Origin: Bradyrhizobium manausense
GTDB lineage: Bacteria; Pseudomonadota; Alphaproteobacteria; Rhizobiales; Xanthobacteraceae
Direction: 5' to 3'
Assembly (NCBI RefSeq): GCF_018129685.1
Contig: NZ_JAFCLG010000001.1
Coordinates: forward strand, 1,488,001 to 1,552,000
Length of the DNA: 64,000 nt
Made by a program: the position numbers and the translations under genes. A model generated the notes under the pieces. That model saw nothing but the letters and a program-made list of their open reading frames with translations, had not been told where the DNA came from and made no database searches. Positions 42,691 through 51,262 of this stretch are shown in pieces (position 1 is the stretch's first letter; the number at the start of each line of letters is the position of its first letter).

Positions 42691-42756
42691 CCTGAAGTCA
42701 ATTGTGATTGGCCCTCGCCGCGCGAGGGCGACAAGAACTTAAGTGCCGCAGGACGG

Positions 42757-43491
42757 TCATTCGACGGGGTGACCGATCGCGGCGGCAAGCTCGCGCAGCA
42801 GGCGGTCCGACACCTGGCCGGTGACGGGCAACTTGTGCTGGCGCTCGAATGTCTGGATCGCCGACTGGGTCTCGCCGCTCATCGTGCCCGTGATCTTCAA
42901 ATTCCCATAGCCGTATTCGGACAGCGCGCGCTGCACGCCGGCGAGGCGACGCGCCGCCGGGCTTTGCTGCAGCGGGATCGGCGCCGGCGGCCGCGCAACG
43001 GCGACCGCAGACGGTGACGGCGTGGGTGTCGTGGCCTTGATCACCAGATTGGTCATGGGATCGCCCGCGCGCGGCGTCGAGGCGGTCGTCTCGGCAGGCC
43101 TCTCCTGCGCCCTCTCGGCCGGTTTCGGCTCGACGCGAAACTCGGTTGCCCTTGGCTCGAGCGGCGAGGTATCAGCGCCGACGGGACGCGGGCGCGGCAA
43201 GGGATTCGACAAGGACACCGGCGACGGCGCGGGAAGATTGATCACGGTGCCGAACATCGGCGCCGGATGCCGGCCGGTCTGCAGGAACAGCGCGTTGGCC
43301 ACGATGGCGCTGACGGCCGCGGCAGCGATGAGGCCGGCCAGCGTGTCCTTGGGGCTGTGCAAGAGCACGCGCATCAAGAGATTGCGCTCGGTCTCGACAT
43401 CCACGACCGCAGTCTTGGCGCCACCCTTGGCGCCATCCTTGGCGCCCCGGCGGCGCGGAGCGGCTTCGTCGTTGGCAGACTTTCTAGGCAC
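42757..43491 (-). CDS. Membrane-anchored peptidoglycan-binding (PG_binding_1) protein
   Basis: 244 residues. A basic cytoplasmic N-terminus leads to a TM helix (TLAGLIAAAAVSAIVANALFL, about 50-70), a long Pro-rich linker, and a C-terminal domain LAGVQRALSEYGYGNLKITGTMSGETQSAIQTFERQHKLPVTGQ, the PG_binding_1 fold that attaches to the cell wall. The first codons overlap the stop of the histidine kinase gene by eight bases, so the two are probably co-translated. Together they suggest envelope sensing, with the kinase as receiver. The link is inferred from gene order only. Confidence 0.85.
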   Translation of the reverse strand: MPRKSANDEAAPRRRGAKDGAKGGAKTAVVDVETERNLLMRVLLHSPKDTLAGLIAAAAVSAIVANALFLQTGRHPAPMFGTVINLPAPSPVSLSNPLPRPRPVGADTSPLEPRATEFRVEPKPAERAQERPAETTASTPRAGDPMTNLVIKATTPTPSPSAVAVARPPAPIPLQQSPAARRLAGVQRALSEYGYGNLKITGTMSGETQSAIQTFERQHKLPVTGQVSDRLLRELAAAIGHPVE

Positions 43492-45334
43492 TTTTCTTCA
43501 CCAGAGCAGGTTGGTCCTGAACATCATGACGGAGCACCGGCGTCAGCGTCGCGATCTTGCTCTCGGCCGGCTTCACTTGCGGCGGCGTGTAGACCAGCGG
43601 CAGCTTGACGGTGACGGCGGTGCCCTCGCCGAGCTTGCTTTGTACCGCCAATTCGCCGAGATGCAACGCTACGAGATTCTTCACGATCGAAAGGCCGAGG
43701 CCCGTGCCTTCGTGACGGCGCTCATAGGTCTTGCCGCACTGGAAGAACGGCGCGCCAATGCGTTTGAGATCGTCGGGCGCAATGCCGACACCGGTATCGC
43801 TGATGCGCAAGGTCAGCTGCGAGGCGGAAGCCGACGCGGACACGGTCACCTGGCCGCCGCGCTCGGTGAACTTGACGGCGTTGGCGACGAGATTGAGCAC
43901 GATCTGCTTGAACGCCCTGGGATCGCCGGTCATGACGGGCAGATCCTGCGGCGCGTCGGTGATGAGATCGACGCCGTTCTCGCGCGCCTTGAGCGCGAGC
44001 AGATTGCAGCAATGCATCAGCGAAGCGCGCGGCGCGAACGGCTCCGACGCAATCTCGAAATTGCCCGATTCCATCTTCGACATGTCGAGGATGCCGTTGA
44101 CCACCGACAGCAGGTGCTTGCCGGAATCGTTGATCAGCTCGGCATATTCCTTGCGCTGGTGAGCTGCCAGCATCAGGGTCTGCTCCTGCGCCATCATCTC
44201 GGAGAAGCCGATGATGGCGTTGAGCGGCGTGCGCAACTCGTGGCTCATGGTGGCGAGGAAGCGCGTCTTGGCGGCATCGGCCGCTTCGGCCGCGCTACGC
44301 GCCTGGTCGAGCGCCTGCTCGGACAGCTTGCGATCGGTGACGTCGCGCATCACCGCGACGACCTCGAGCTCGGCGGTCATCTCGCGGCGCTGGTCCTGAT
44401 CAAGCGGCCGGCAACGCATCTCGACCCAGATGAAATCGATCTGGCCGCGCTCGGAACCGACAGGCTCGCGCCGGACCCGGAACTCCACGCTGCGCACGCC
44501 GCCGCGCGCGGCATCCGACAGCGCCGTGAGATAGGCCGGACGGTCAGCAACGTGGACGCGGTCGAACAGGCCGTGGCCGTGCAGCTGCGCAACCGGCATG
44601 CCGAGCATGGCTTCTGCCGCCGGCGAGATGAACTGCACAGCGCCGTTGCGCCGGTGCCGGGAGATCACATCGCTCATGTTGCGCGCGAGCAGGCGATAGC
44701 GCTCCTCCTCGCGCGAGAGCAGCGTCACGCTGGTTCGCGCAAGCGACTCGGCGCCGAAGGCGAGGCCCGCGGCATAGAGCGTCGCCGAGGCAACGCCGAA
44801 CGCCATCATCGCGCTGTGTTCGGCGGCGCTGAGCTCTCCGGAAGGCAACCAGCCGAGCTGGCCGAGCAGGATCAGAATCGCGGCGCAGGACAGCGCGAGC
44901 AGCGCGGCAAAGGCTGCGACGCGGCGCGAGGCCGACAACGCCGCCTCCAGTGGAACCACCACCAGCCAGACCGCGGCGAATGATTCGATACCGCCGGTCG
45001 TGGCCGCAATCGCCATGATCAGGCCGGCGAGCGCCAGCGACGACAACACATGGGCGCCTTCATAGCGCCCGGTGCGCGACAGGAACCAGGACAACAGGAT
45101 CGGCGCGATCAGCCACGCGAACGCCGCGACCTCGATCGCGCTCGGCGCGCCACGCAGGACCAGATAAACAGGAAATGCGGCAAAGGCAGCCAGGCTTCCG
45201 AGCAGCCGGGGCGCCATGAAGGCCCGATGGCGCGCACGCGTCAGCGCATCGTAACGCGCGGAGGGATGCAGCAGCGCATCGAGACAATCGCGGATGATAC
45301 TCAAAACTGTCACGGGTCTCGCGCTTCGGCTCAC
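43484..45334 (-). CDS. Membrane PAS-type sensor histidine kinase
   Basis: 616 residues from a GTG start. Six hydrophobic segments occupy residues about 45-195, followed by a PAS domain (RYRLLARNMSDVISRHRRNGAVQFISPAAEAMLG) with its PAC part (EVVAVMRDVTDRKLSEQAL), HisKA (FLATMSHELRTPLNAIIGFSEM) and HATPase (NLVANAVKFTERGG, DTGVGIAPDD, EGTGLGLSIVKNL). There is no receiver domain and no response regulator adjacent. The layout resembles DivJ/PleC-type kinases of Alphaproteobacteria, but identity with either cannot be claimed. Overlaps the peptidoglycan-binding gene by eight bases. Confidence 0.9.
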   Translation of the reverse strand: MSRSARPVTVLSIIRDCLDALLHPSARYDALTRARHRAFMAPRLLGSLAAFAAFPVYLVLRGAPSAIEVAAFAWLIAPILLSWFLSRTGRYEGAHVLSSLALAGLIMAIAATTGGIESFAAVWLVVVPLEAALSASRRVAAFAALLALSCAAILILLGQLGWLPSGELSAAEHSAMMAFGVASATLYAAGLAFGAESLARTSVTLLSREEERYRLLARNMSDVISRHRRNGAVQFISPAAEAMLGMPVAQLHGHGLFDRVHVADRPAYLTALSDAARGGVRSVEFRVRREPVGSERGQIDFIWVEMRCRPLDQDQRREMTAELEVVAVMRDVTDRKLSEQALDQARSAAEAADAAKTRFLATMSHELRTPLNAIIGFSEMMAQEQTLMLAAHQRKEYAELINDSGKHLLSVVNGILDMSKMESGNFEIASEPFAPRASLMHCCNLLALKARENGVDLITDAPQDLPVMTGDPRAFKQIVLNLVANAVKFTERGGQVTVSASASASQLTLRISDTGVGIAPDDLKRIGAPFFQCGKTYERRHEGTGLGLSIVKNLVALHLGELAVQSKLGEGTAVTVKLPLVYTPPQVKPAESKIATLTPVLRHDVQDQPALVKKSA

Positions 45335-45723
45335 TCGTCAAAAGACGCGCCGGAACGCCTCCTTGTCGTTGAGCCACCGTGTCAGAGCGACCTTAAACGA
45401 GTGCTAAGGCGGATCGACCTGCCACCGAACAGCATGTGATCGCAGAGATTTTTAGGCGATTTGGCGATGTCATCATCGGGGATGGTGAACACGGGGTTTC
45501 GCCGTCGCGTTCATGGTTTCGAATTGGTGGATATGCGGTCCGGGCAAACACGGTGGCCCGCATCAATCGAAAATTTACGAGGGCTCCAGAAGCGAAGATT
45601 TTTGCGTCAATTTTCCGCGAATTAAGCGGAAGGCAATCACTTGCGATTTATCGAGAGTTGCTAGGTCCGGATGCCTCGCGGAGACCGCCGTGGGCCAGAT
45701 CTAACGTACAGGTCGATAGCAAG
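45335..45723. other. Intergenic region upstream of the DUF5330 gene
   Basis: About 389 bp, visibly richer in A/T than its surroundings. The DUF5330 frame stays open through most of it (from 45436), but the family starts at 45724, so I treat this as non-coding leader and promoter. Both flanking genes are transcribed outward from it. I found no clear operator or RNA structure. Confidence 0.5.
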
Positions 45724-46146
45724 ATGCGCTTTCTGCTCCGCATCACATTCTGGCTCGGGCTGGTGCTGGTGCTCCTGCCGCGGGACAAGACACCCGAATC
45801 GGACAAGCTGCCGAACATCGGCGCCGCCGACGCGGTTCAGGCCGCAACCGCGGCCGTCTCCGACATGAGCCAGTTCTGCAAGCGCCAGCCAGCCGCATGC
45901 GAGGTCGGCGGACAGGCCGCGACCATCATCGGCCAGCGGGCACAGGACGGCGCGCGCAAGATCTACCAGATCATCAACGACAAGAAGGAGCAGCTCGAGA
46001 AGAACGACGGCAAGAAGGCGCCCGACCACACCGGTTCGATCGCGGTCGCCGGTGAAGGCGACGCGGCAGCCACCGAGGCGCCGCGCGACACGCTGACCCA
46101 GGACGATCTCGCGCTGGAATGGCACGGACCTGAGACGGCGAATTAG
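45724..46146 (+). CDS. DUF5330 domain protein, single-pass membrane
   Basis: 140 residues starting MRFLLRITFWLGLVLVLLP, a signal anchor, as is normal for DUF5330. The conserved part AVQAATAAVSDMSQFCKRQPAACEVGGQAATIIGQRAQDGARKIYQ has two cysteines seven residues apart, likely a disulfide in the periplasm. The C-terminus is charged and disordered. It has no known function. The frame is open 96 codons upstream, but that part is unlike any protein and lacks a ribosome site. Confidence 0.82.
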   Translation: MRFLLRITFWLGLVLVLLPRDKTPESDKLPNIGAADAVQAATAAVSDMSQFCKRQPAACEVGGQAATIIGQRAQDGARKIYQIINDKKEQLEKNDGKKAPDHTGSIAVAGEGDAAATEAPRDTLTQDDLALEWHGPETAN

Positions 46147-46215
46147 GCCGCGAATCCTATCGATTTCGACGTTTCACGTCCCTATATTGGCCTGAACGGG
46201 AACCCACGGGCCAGC

Positions 46216-46644
46216 ATGACTGATATCGACGAAATCAGAGATAATTTCGAGCTCCTCGAGGACTGGGACGACCGCTACCGGTACGTCATCGAGCTCGGCC
46301 GCACCCTGGAGCCGATGCCCGAGGAAGAGCATTCGGCCGAGAACAAGGTGAATGGCTGCGTCAGCCAAGTCTGGCTGCAAAAGCTGGTCGATCGCGACGG
46401 CGGTGCGCCGATCCTGAGATATCGCGGCGACAGCGATGCGCATATCGTGCGCGGGCTGGTCGCGATCGTGCTCACGCTCTATTCCGGCCGCACGCCGCAG
46501 GAAATTCTCGCCACCGACGCGATTGCCGTGTTCGACGAGTTCGGCTTCCGCGACCATCTGACGCCGCAGCGCTCGAACGGCCTGCGCTCGATGGTCGAAC
46601 GCATCAAGACCGATGCGAGGGAAGCGCTCGCAGAAGCGTCGTGA
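46216..46644 (+). CDS. sufE: SufE-family sulfur acceptor
   Basis: 142 residues of the SufE fold. Cys48 in ENKVNGCVSQVWL is the residue that accepts persulfide sulfur from the cysteine desulfurase SufS; IVRGLVAIVLTLYSGRTPQEIL and the C-terminal GLRSMVERIK are also conserved. It passes sulfur to SufB for iron-sulfur cluster assembly in the cytoplasm. The suf operon itself is not in the window, which is usual for this stand-alone copy in rhizobia. Convergent with mucR four bases away. Confidence 0.93.
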   Translation: MTDIDEIRDNFELLEDWDDRYRYVIELGRTLEPMPEEEHSAENKVNGCVSQVWLQKLVDRDGGAPILRYRGDSDAHIVRGLVAIVLTLYSGRTPQEILATDAIAVFDEFGFRDHLTPQRSNGLRSMVERIKTDAREALAEAS

Positions 46645-46648
46645 GACG

Positions 46649-47065
46649 CTACTTCCCCTTCTTCCGCTGCTGCTGTCCCAATCCCATCTTCTTGGCCAAC
46701 TGCGAGCGCGCCACCGCGTAGTTCGGCGCGACCATGGGATAATCGGCCGGAAGGCCCCATTTCTCGCGATATTGCTCGGGCGTCATGTTGTACTGGGTGC
46801 GCAGATGGCGCTTCAGCGACTTGAAGCGCTTGCCGTCTTCCAGACACACCAGATAGTCCGGCGCGATCGACTTCTTCAGCGAGACCGCGGGCTTTACCGG
46901 CTCGAGCGGCACCTCGATGCGGCCAGACGACACCCGCGTCAATGCCCCGTGCACCTGGCTGATCAGGTTCGGAATCTCCGCAGCCGGCGTCGGGTTGTTG
47001 CCGACATAGGCGGAGACGATGCTCGCCGTCAGCTCGATGAAATTCTTAGCCCCGGCATCCGACAT
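46649..47065 (-). CDS. MucR/Ros-family zinc-finger transcriptional regulator
   Basis: 138 residues. The N-terminal part (ELTASIVSAYVGNNPTPAAEIPNLI) mediates oligomerisation in MucR proteins. The zinc-finger region CLEDGKRFKSLKRHLRTQYNMTP has Cys74, Asp77 and His87; the second cysteine of the Ros finger is replaced by Asp as in many MucR-type proteins. It ends DYPMVAPNYAVARSQLAKKMGLG with a Lys-rich tail. MucR proteins are H-NS-like silencers that bind A/T-rich DNA and control exopolysaccharide, motility and symbiosis genes. Rhizobia usually have several copies, so no gene symbol is given. Confidence 0.92.
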   Translation of the reverse strand: MSDAGAKNFIELTASIVSAYVGNNPTPAAEIPNLISQVHGALTRVSSGRIEVPLEPVKPAVSLKKSIAPDYLVCLEDGKRFKSLKRHLRTQYNMTPEQYREKWGLPADYPMVAPNYAVARSQLAKKMGLGQQQRKKGK

Positions 47066-47228
47066 GGGCGCAACCTCTCTCCAATCCGGCTCCGTCGCGC
47101 TGCATCGGCGGCGGGGAAGTATTCTTTGTCAACAATACGTTTGGCCGAAATACGACGACTTGCAAATATGGACCGATTACTGATCTCGCGACATCTGCTG
47201 CGAGGATTTACTTGAGTGCGAGAGGTCT

Positions 47229-48116
47229 TCAGCCACCGCGCTGGTCGAGGTGGGAGCGCAGCTCGTCGATCGAGGCAAAGCGCATCATGCCCTCCGGCAT
47301 CTGCGCCTCGATCGAGCCATCGGAATAGAGCGAATAGGCCATGCCGTCGACGATGCCGGATTTGAGCACCGTCACCGGCGGCTGCTCCACCGGCCGCGGC
47401 TCGGGTGCGGGCGGGGGCGCGGCAGGCTGGGGTCCCGCAGGCTCGAAGGTCGATGCCGGGCGCGGCGGCGGTGGAGGCGGCGGCTGAGGACGACGCGCCG
47501 CGGGCGGCTCCGGCGGCCGAACGCGGTCGGGCTTCGGCCAGGCGTCGTCGAAGCTGGCGGGCGGGACGTCAGGCGCAGCGACATCAGTAGGTTCGTCGTG
47601 TAGTTGCTGCGGCGGGCCCTCGGACGCCTTCGCCTCCGCGCGCTCGCGCTCCTTGCGCGAGCTCGAGGCAAACAACAGGTTGCGGCGGCGCGGCGGTTCC
47701 GGGGCCGCTGGCGGCGGCGGTGCTTCCGGCTCTGCCGGTGCCTCGGTCCGCGGGCGCGCGGGCACTTCGGCCTGCCAGGGCGCCGCGGCGGGCGAGGGCT
47801 GCGGCTCGACCCGCATGGATGGGACAGGCGCGGGCTCTGCCGCAGGCGTACCGGGTGCTGCGAGGCCCGGCGGCAGCACCGGCCGCACGCGAACGTCGGA
47901 CGGCGCCGCGGTCCCGGCCAGCCGGCGTGCGATGGCTTGCAGCTCGAGCAGCACGACGTACAGGCCTATCAGTAACATACCGGAGCAGACGCCGATCGTT
48001 CCGCTCGTTAAGAGCGTGCTGCCGAGGCTGAAATCCCGGATGGAATAGCCAAAGGCGACCGCAAGGAGGCCCGCCACCACGGCGAAAATCCCGGCGATCA
48101 ACAAAGCCATACTCAT
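47229..48116 (-). CDS. Proline-rich membrane protein
   Basis: 295 residues from the ATG at 48116 (a Met two codons later is equally possible). Two TM segments at the N-terminus (LLIAGIFAVVAGLLAVAFGY and TSGTIGVCSGMLLIGLYVVL) are followed by a long Pro/Ala-rich disordered region of about 170 residues and a short C-terminal module VLKSGIVDGMAYSLYSDGSIEAQMPEGMMRFASIDELRSHL. That final module recurs in rhizobial proteins and looks like a small folded beta domain. Function unknown; probably an envelope or scaffold protein facing the cytoplasm. Confidence 0.75.
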   Translation of the reverse strand: MSMALLIAGIFAVVAGLLAVAFGYSIRDFSLGSTLLTSGTIGVCSGMLLIGLYVVLLELQAIARRLAGTAAPSDVRVRPVLPPGLAAPGTPAAEPAPVPSMRVEPQPSPAAAPWQAEVPARPRTEAPAEPEAPPPPAAPEPPRRRNLLFASSSRKERERAEAKASEGPPQQLHDEPTDVAAPDVPPASFDDAWPKPDRVRPPEPPAARRPQPPPPPPPRPASTFEPAGPQPAAPPPAPEPRPVEQPPVTVLKSGIVDGMAYSLYSDGSIEAQMPEGMMRFASIDELRSHLDQRGG

Positions 48117-48429
48117 CGAACACACCCCCGGCCGCGCATCCACGCGCGGCACCCGCTACGCCACGATACCGTCATACTGCGTTCCTCGCCAACGACCAAT
48201 TGCCGCCACCGTTCCCAAAGGGAAGGATATCAGCGACTTATTCACATTCCCTTCAGCTACGGTCCGCTAGCTGTCATGTGCACCGGATTGATCCGAAATT
48301 GCTGCGTCGCATCAGGAATTTAGCCATAATGCCCAATTACTTGGTAATGGAACTGCGCTATAGGGATTCCGGGGAACAGGCCCGCGCGCGCCAGCAGGGC
48401 CATGAGGGGATTCCGGGTCACCAATAGCC
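48117..48429. other. Intergenic region between two divergent genes
   Basis: About 313 bp. It contains a short open frame (48200-48427, plus) that I do not accept as a gene: composition is non-coding-like and there is no ribosome site. No repeat or clear promoter was recognised. Confidence 0.4.
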
Positions 48430-50079
48430 ATGACATCCATCACGACTTCGGCGATCGACACGCCTCAACGGCGCTCGGTTGAACGGACTTGCGACGATCT
48501 TGCCATGCTGGTGCTGGCTGTCGTCGCCGTCATCGCGGGCTTGACCTTCCGCGACTACGGGCTCGGCTGGGACGACTACACCCACGCCGAATATGCCGAC
48601 CTGCTGCTGCGCATGTACGGCTCCGGTTTCAGGGACACCGCCGCCCTCTCCTTCGCCAACCTCTATATGTATGGCGGTGGCTTCGACATGGTCGCAGCCC
48701 TCTTGCACAAGGTTCTGCCGCTCGAGCTGTTCGAAACGCGACGCCTGGTCGGCGCGGTCGTCGGCGTGATCGGACTTGCAGTGACCTGGCGGCTCGGCCG
48801 CCGCGTCGGCGGACCACTTGCCGGCCTCGCTGCGCTCCTGCTGCTCGCGCTTTGCCCGATCTTCTACGGCCACATGTTCATGAACCCGAAGGATGCGCCC
48901 TTCGCGGTGGCGATGATCATCCTGATGCTGGGCCTGGTGCGGCTTGCCGAGGAATATCCAAATCCCTCACCGCGCACGATCCTGATCGTCGGCCTGGGTT
49001 CGGGCCTCTCGCTCGGCACGCGCATTCTCGGCGGCCTTTCGCTCGTCTATGCCATGATCGGCTTCATGCCGCTGTTCCTGGAGGAACTGCGCAGCGAGGG
49101 CGCGCGCGAGGCCATCAGGCGTTTCGTCCATGTCGTCTACGTGCTGCTGCCCGGTCTTGCGCTCGGCTATCTCGTGATGGGTCTGATCTGGCCGTGGTCG
49201 ATCATGGAGCCCGGCAATCCCTTCGAGGCGCTGACCTACTTCTCGCACTTCTTCGAGAAGCCCTGGAAGGAGATGTTCGACGGCGCGATCGTGTCCGTGC
49301 CCGACATGCCCTGGTCGTATCTGCCGACGCTGTTCGCGCTGCAGCTGCCCGAAGTGATGCTGGTGCTGACGGCCGGTGCCGTGTTCAGCACCGTCGCCAT
49401 GCTGCCGCGGCGCGAGGTTCCGGCACGCCGCAAGACCATCCTTTTGATGCTGACGCTGGCGGCCACCCTGCCGCTCGTGATCGCGATGGTGAAGCGGCCG
49501 GCGCTCTACAACGGCATCCGCCATTTCGTCTTCGTGATCCCGCCGATGGCGGTGCTCGGCGGCGTCGCCTTTGCCTGGACCATGGAGCGCCTGCGCGCCA
49601 ACCATCGCGCCTGGCAGCCCGCCATGCTGGCCGTGTTCTGCTTCGGCCTCGCGCTGCCGCTCGCCGAGATGATCCGGCTGCATCCCTATCAGTACACCCA
49701 CTTCAACCACATCGCCGGCACGGTGCGCGCCGCCGACGACCGCTTCATGCTGGACTATTGGGGCCTCGCGCTGAAGCAGGCCTCGGACGAACTGCGCGAG
49801 CAGCTGGTCGAGCGCCAGGAAGTGCCGCCGCGCAATCGCAAATGGAAGGTCGCGGTGTGCGGCCCGCAGCGCCCGGCCCAGGTCGCGCTCGGACCCGACT
49901 TCACGATCGGCTGGGATTCCAATGCCGCTGATTTCGCCATGACCCTCGGCGAATTCTACTGCAAGGGCCTCACCGCACCCGTCATGGTCGAGATCAAGCG
50001 CGACGACGTGGTGTTCGCCCGCGTCTACGATATCCGTGGCCGCAGCATTTCCAGCCTGCTGTCGATCCCGGCGCCGTAA
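48430..50079 (+). CDS. GT39-type membrane glycosyltransferase-like protein
   Basis: 549 residues with about ten TM segments. Near the N-terminus is RDYGLGWDDYTHAEYADLL, with the acidic DD pair in the first periplasmic loop that GT39/ArnT/PMT-type enzymes use as catalytic base. PKDAPFAVAMIILMLGLVRLAEE and NGIRHFVFVIPPMAVLGG follow. The C-terminal 100 residues are soluble and periplasmic. It should transfer a sugar from a lipid carrier to a target outside the inner membrane. Acceptor unknown. It stands alone, preceded by a 313-bp gap. Confidence 0.82.
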   Translation: MTSITTSAIDTPQRRSVERTCDDLAMLVLAVVAVIAGLTFRDYGLGWDDYTHAEYADLLLRMYGSGFRDTAALSFANLYMYGGGFDMVAALLHKVLPLELFETRRLVGAVVGVIGLAVTWRLGRRVGGPLAGLAALLLLALCPIFYGHMFMNPKDAPFAVAMIILMLGLVRLAEEYPNPSPRTILIVGLGSGLSLGTRILGGLSLVYAMIGFMPLFLEELRSEGAREAIRRFVHVVYVLLPGLALGYLVMGLIWPWSIMEPGNPFEALTYFSHFFEKPWKEMFDGAIVSVPDMPWSYLPTLFALQLPEVMLVLTAGAVFSTVAMLPRREVPARRKTILLMLTLAATLPLVIAMVKRPALYNGIRHFVFVIPPMAVLGGVAFAWTMERLRANHRAWQPAMLAVFCFGLALPLAEMIRLHPYQYTHFNHIAGTVRAADDRFMLDYWGLALKQASDELREQLVERQEVPPRNRKWKVAVCGPQRPAQVALGPDFTIGWDSNAADFAMTLGEFYCKGLTAPVMVEIKRDDVVFARVYDIRGRSISSLLSIPAP

Positions 50080-50092
50080 TAATTTCTCTCTT

Positions 50093-50163
50093 GTAGCCCG
50101 GATGGAGCGGATGCGAAATCCGGGGACCGGCCCCGCATTCCGCAAGCGCTCCATGCGGGCTAC
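50093..50163. repeat. Inverted-repeat element (REP-like)
   Basis: GTAGCCCGGATGGAGCG at the left and CGCTCCATGCGGGCTAC at the right form a long imperfect stem with one mismatch. This kind of GTAGCCCGGATG element is dispersed in Bradyrhizobium intergenic regions. It follows the GT39 gene. Confidence 0.8.
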
Positions 50164-50253
50164 GCTGAACTGCCGCGCTTGGCGCGCCTTGCTGCAAACC
50201 GTTTGCAAGACTAGGCTCCCTCCCCGCAACAACGAAGTTCGGAGAGATGTGCC

Positions 50254-51033
50254 ATGTCGCCAGCGGAAGCCCGCCTGAAGGAAGTGCCGTCAAACATGAC
50301 GGAGGCCGAGTGGCAACAACGGGTCAATCTCGCCGCCTGCTATCGCCTCGTCGCACTGTACGGCTGGGACGATCTGGTCGATACCCACATCTCCGCGCGT
50401 GTGCCCGGCCCGGATCATCACTTCCTCATCAACCCCTACGGGCTGATGTTCGACGAGATCACCGCCTCGAGCCTGGTCAAGGTCGATCTTCACGGCAACC
50501 AGCTCAGCGAGAGCGAGTACAGCATCAACCCGGCCGGCTTCACCATCCATTCCGCGATCCACGAGGTGCGCGAGGACGCCATCTGCGTGCTGCATCTCCA
50601 CACGCTGGACGGCACCGCGGTGTCGAGCAGCGCCGAAGGGCTGCTGCCGTTGAACCAGACCGCGCAGCTCGTCACTCACGACCTCGCCTATCACGACTAT
50701 GAAGGCATCGCGCTCGATCACGACGAGCGGCCGCGACTGCAGAAGGATCTTGGCGACCACAACCACATGCTCCTGCGCAACCACGGCACGCTGACCGTCG
50801 GCCGTTCGGTCGCGTCCGCCTTCGAGCGCATGTACCACCTCGAGCGCGCCTGCTCGATGCAGGTGCGCACCCGCGCGCTCGGCACGCCGGTCTACCCGGT
50901 CGAGGAGATCGCGATCGAGAAGAACACCGAGCTGCTCGCCAACCGCGACCGCGCCGAGCTGCGCGCGACCAACCTCGTCTGGCCGCCGCTGCTGCGCAAG
51001 CTCGACCGCGAACTGCCGGGCTACCGCTCTTGA
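50254..51033 (+). CDS. Class II aldolase/adducin family protein
   Basis: 259 residues with GGAGAG upstream of the ATG. The zinc site of the class II aldolase fold is visible: HLHT (two His) and RNHG (third His), with a Glu/Asp acid likely in the central part. LYGWDDLVDTHISARVPG and FLINPYGLMFDEITASSL are typical of the family. Members cleave or epimerise sugar phosphates (fuculose-1-phosphate aldolase, ribulose-5-phosphate epimerase) or decarboxylate, and many rhizobial copies have no known substrate. A strong terminator follows. Confidence 0.88.
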   Translation: MSPAEARLKEVPSNMTEAEWQQRVNLAACYRLVALYGWDDLVDTHISARVPGPDHHFLINPYGLMFDEITASSLVKVDLHGNQLSESEYSINPAGFTIHSAIHEVREDAICVLHLHTLDGTAVSSSAEGLLPLNQTAQLVTHDLAYHDYEGIALDHDERPRLQKDLGDHNHMLLRNHGTLTVGRSVASAFERMYHLERACSMQVRTRALGTPVYPVEEIAIEKNTELLANRDRAELRATNLVWPPLLRKLDRELPGYRS

Positions 51034-51090
51034 GATTTAGCCGATTTCGTGTAAGGTAGGCGTCACCTACCTCTACATGTTTTTGGAATG

Positions 51091-51120
51091 AAACGCTGCC
51101 CAATCCCGGGCGGCGTTTTT
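51091..51120 (+). terminator. Rho-independent terminator of the aldolase gene
   Basis: AAACGCTGCCC pairs with GGGCGGCGTTT around a short loop and ends in five Ts. A second inverted repeat GGTAGG/CCTACC (about 51055-51071) lies just upstream. Confidence 0.85.
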
Positions 51121-51136
51121 ATTTGGGCATGGTCTC

Positions 51137-51251
51137 GTAGGGTGGATTAGCGAAGCGTAATCCACCATGCATCCGCGCGTGCGGAGCGAAGTTGGTGGAT
51201 TACGCCAAGCGGTTTGCGCTTCGCGCAATCAGCAAGGCTAATCCACCCTAC
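51137..51251. repeat. Inverted-repeat element with nested arms
   Basis: Outer arms GTAGGGTGGATTAGC and GCTAATCCACCCTAC are perfect; inner arms GCGTAATCCACCA and TGGTGGATTACGC also pair. This GTAGGGTGGATTAG element occurs between genes in many Bradyrhizobium genomes. It sits between the aldolase terminator and the M20 peptidase gene. Confidence 0.85.
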
Positions 51252-51262
51252 AGCACCGGTGC

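Noticed and set aside
43022..44983. 653-codon plus-strand frame opposite the membrane histidine kinase
   Set aside because: Shadow: the minus strand contains complete PAS, HisKA and HATPase motifs.
45436..45723. Upstream extension of the DUF5330 frame
   Set aside because: Open by chance; the family's usual signal anchor starts at 45724 and the extension has odd composition for this genome.
48200..48427. 75-codon frame before the GT39 gene
   Set aside because: Lacks a ribosome site, and its translation has no features of a real protein.
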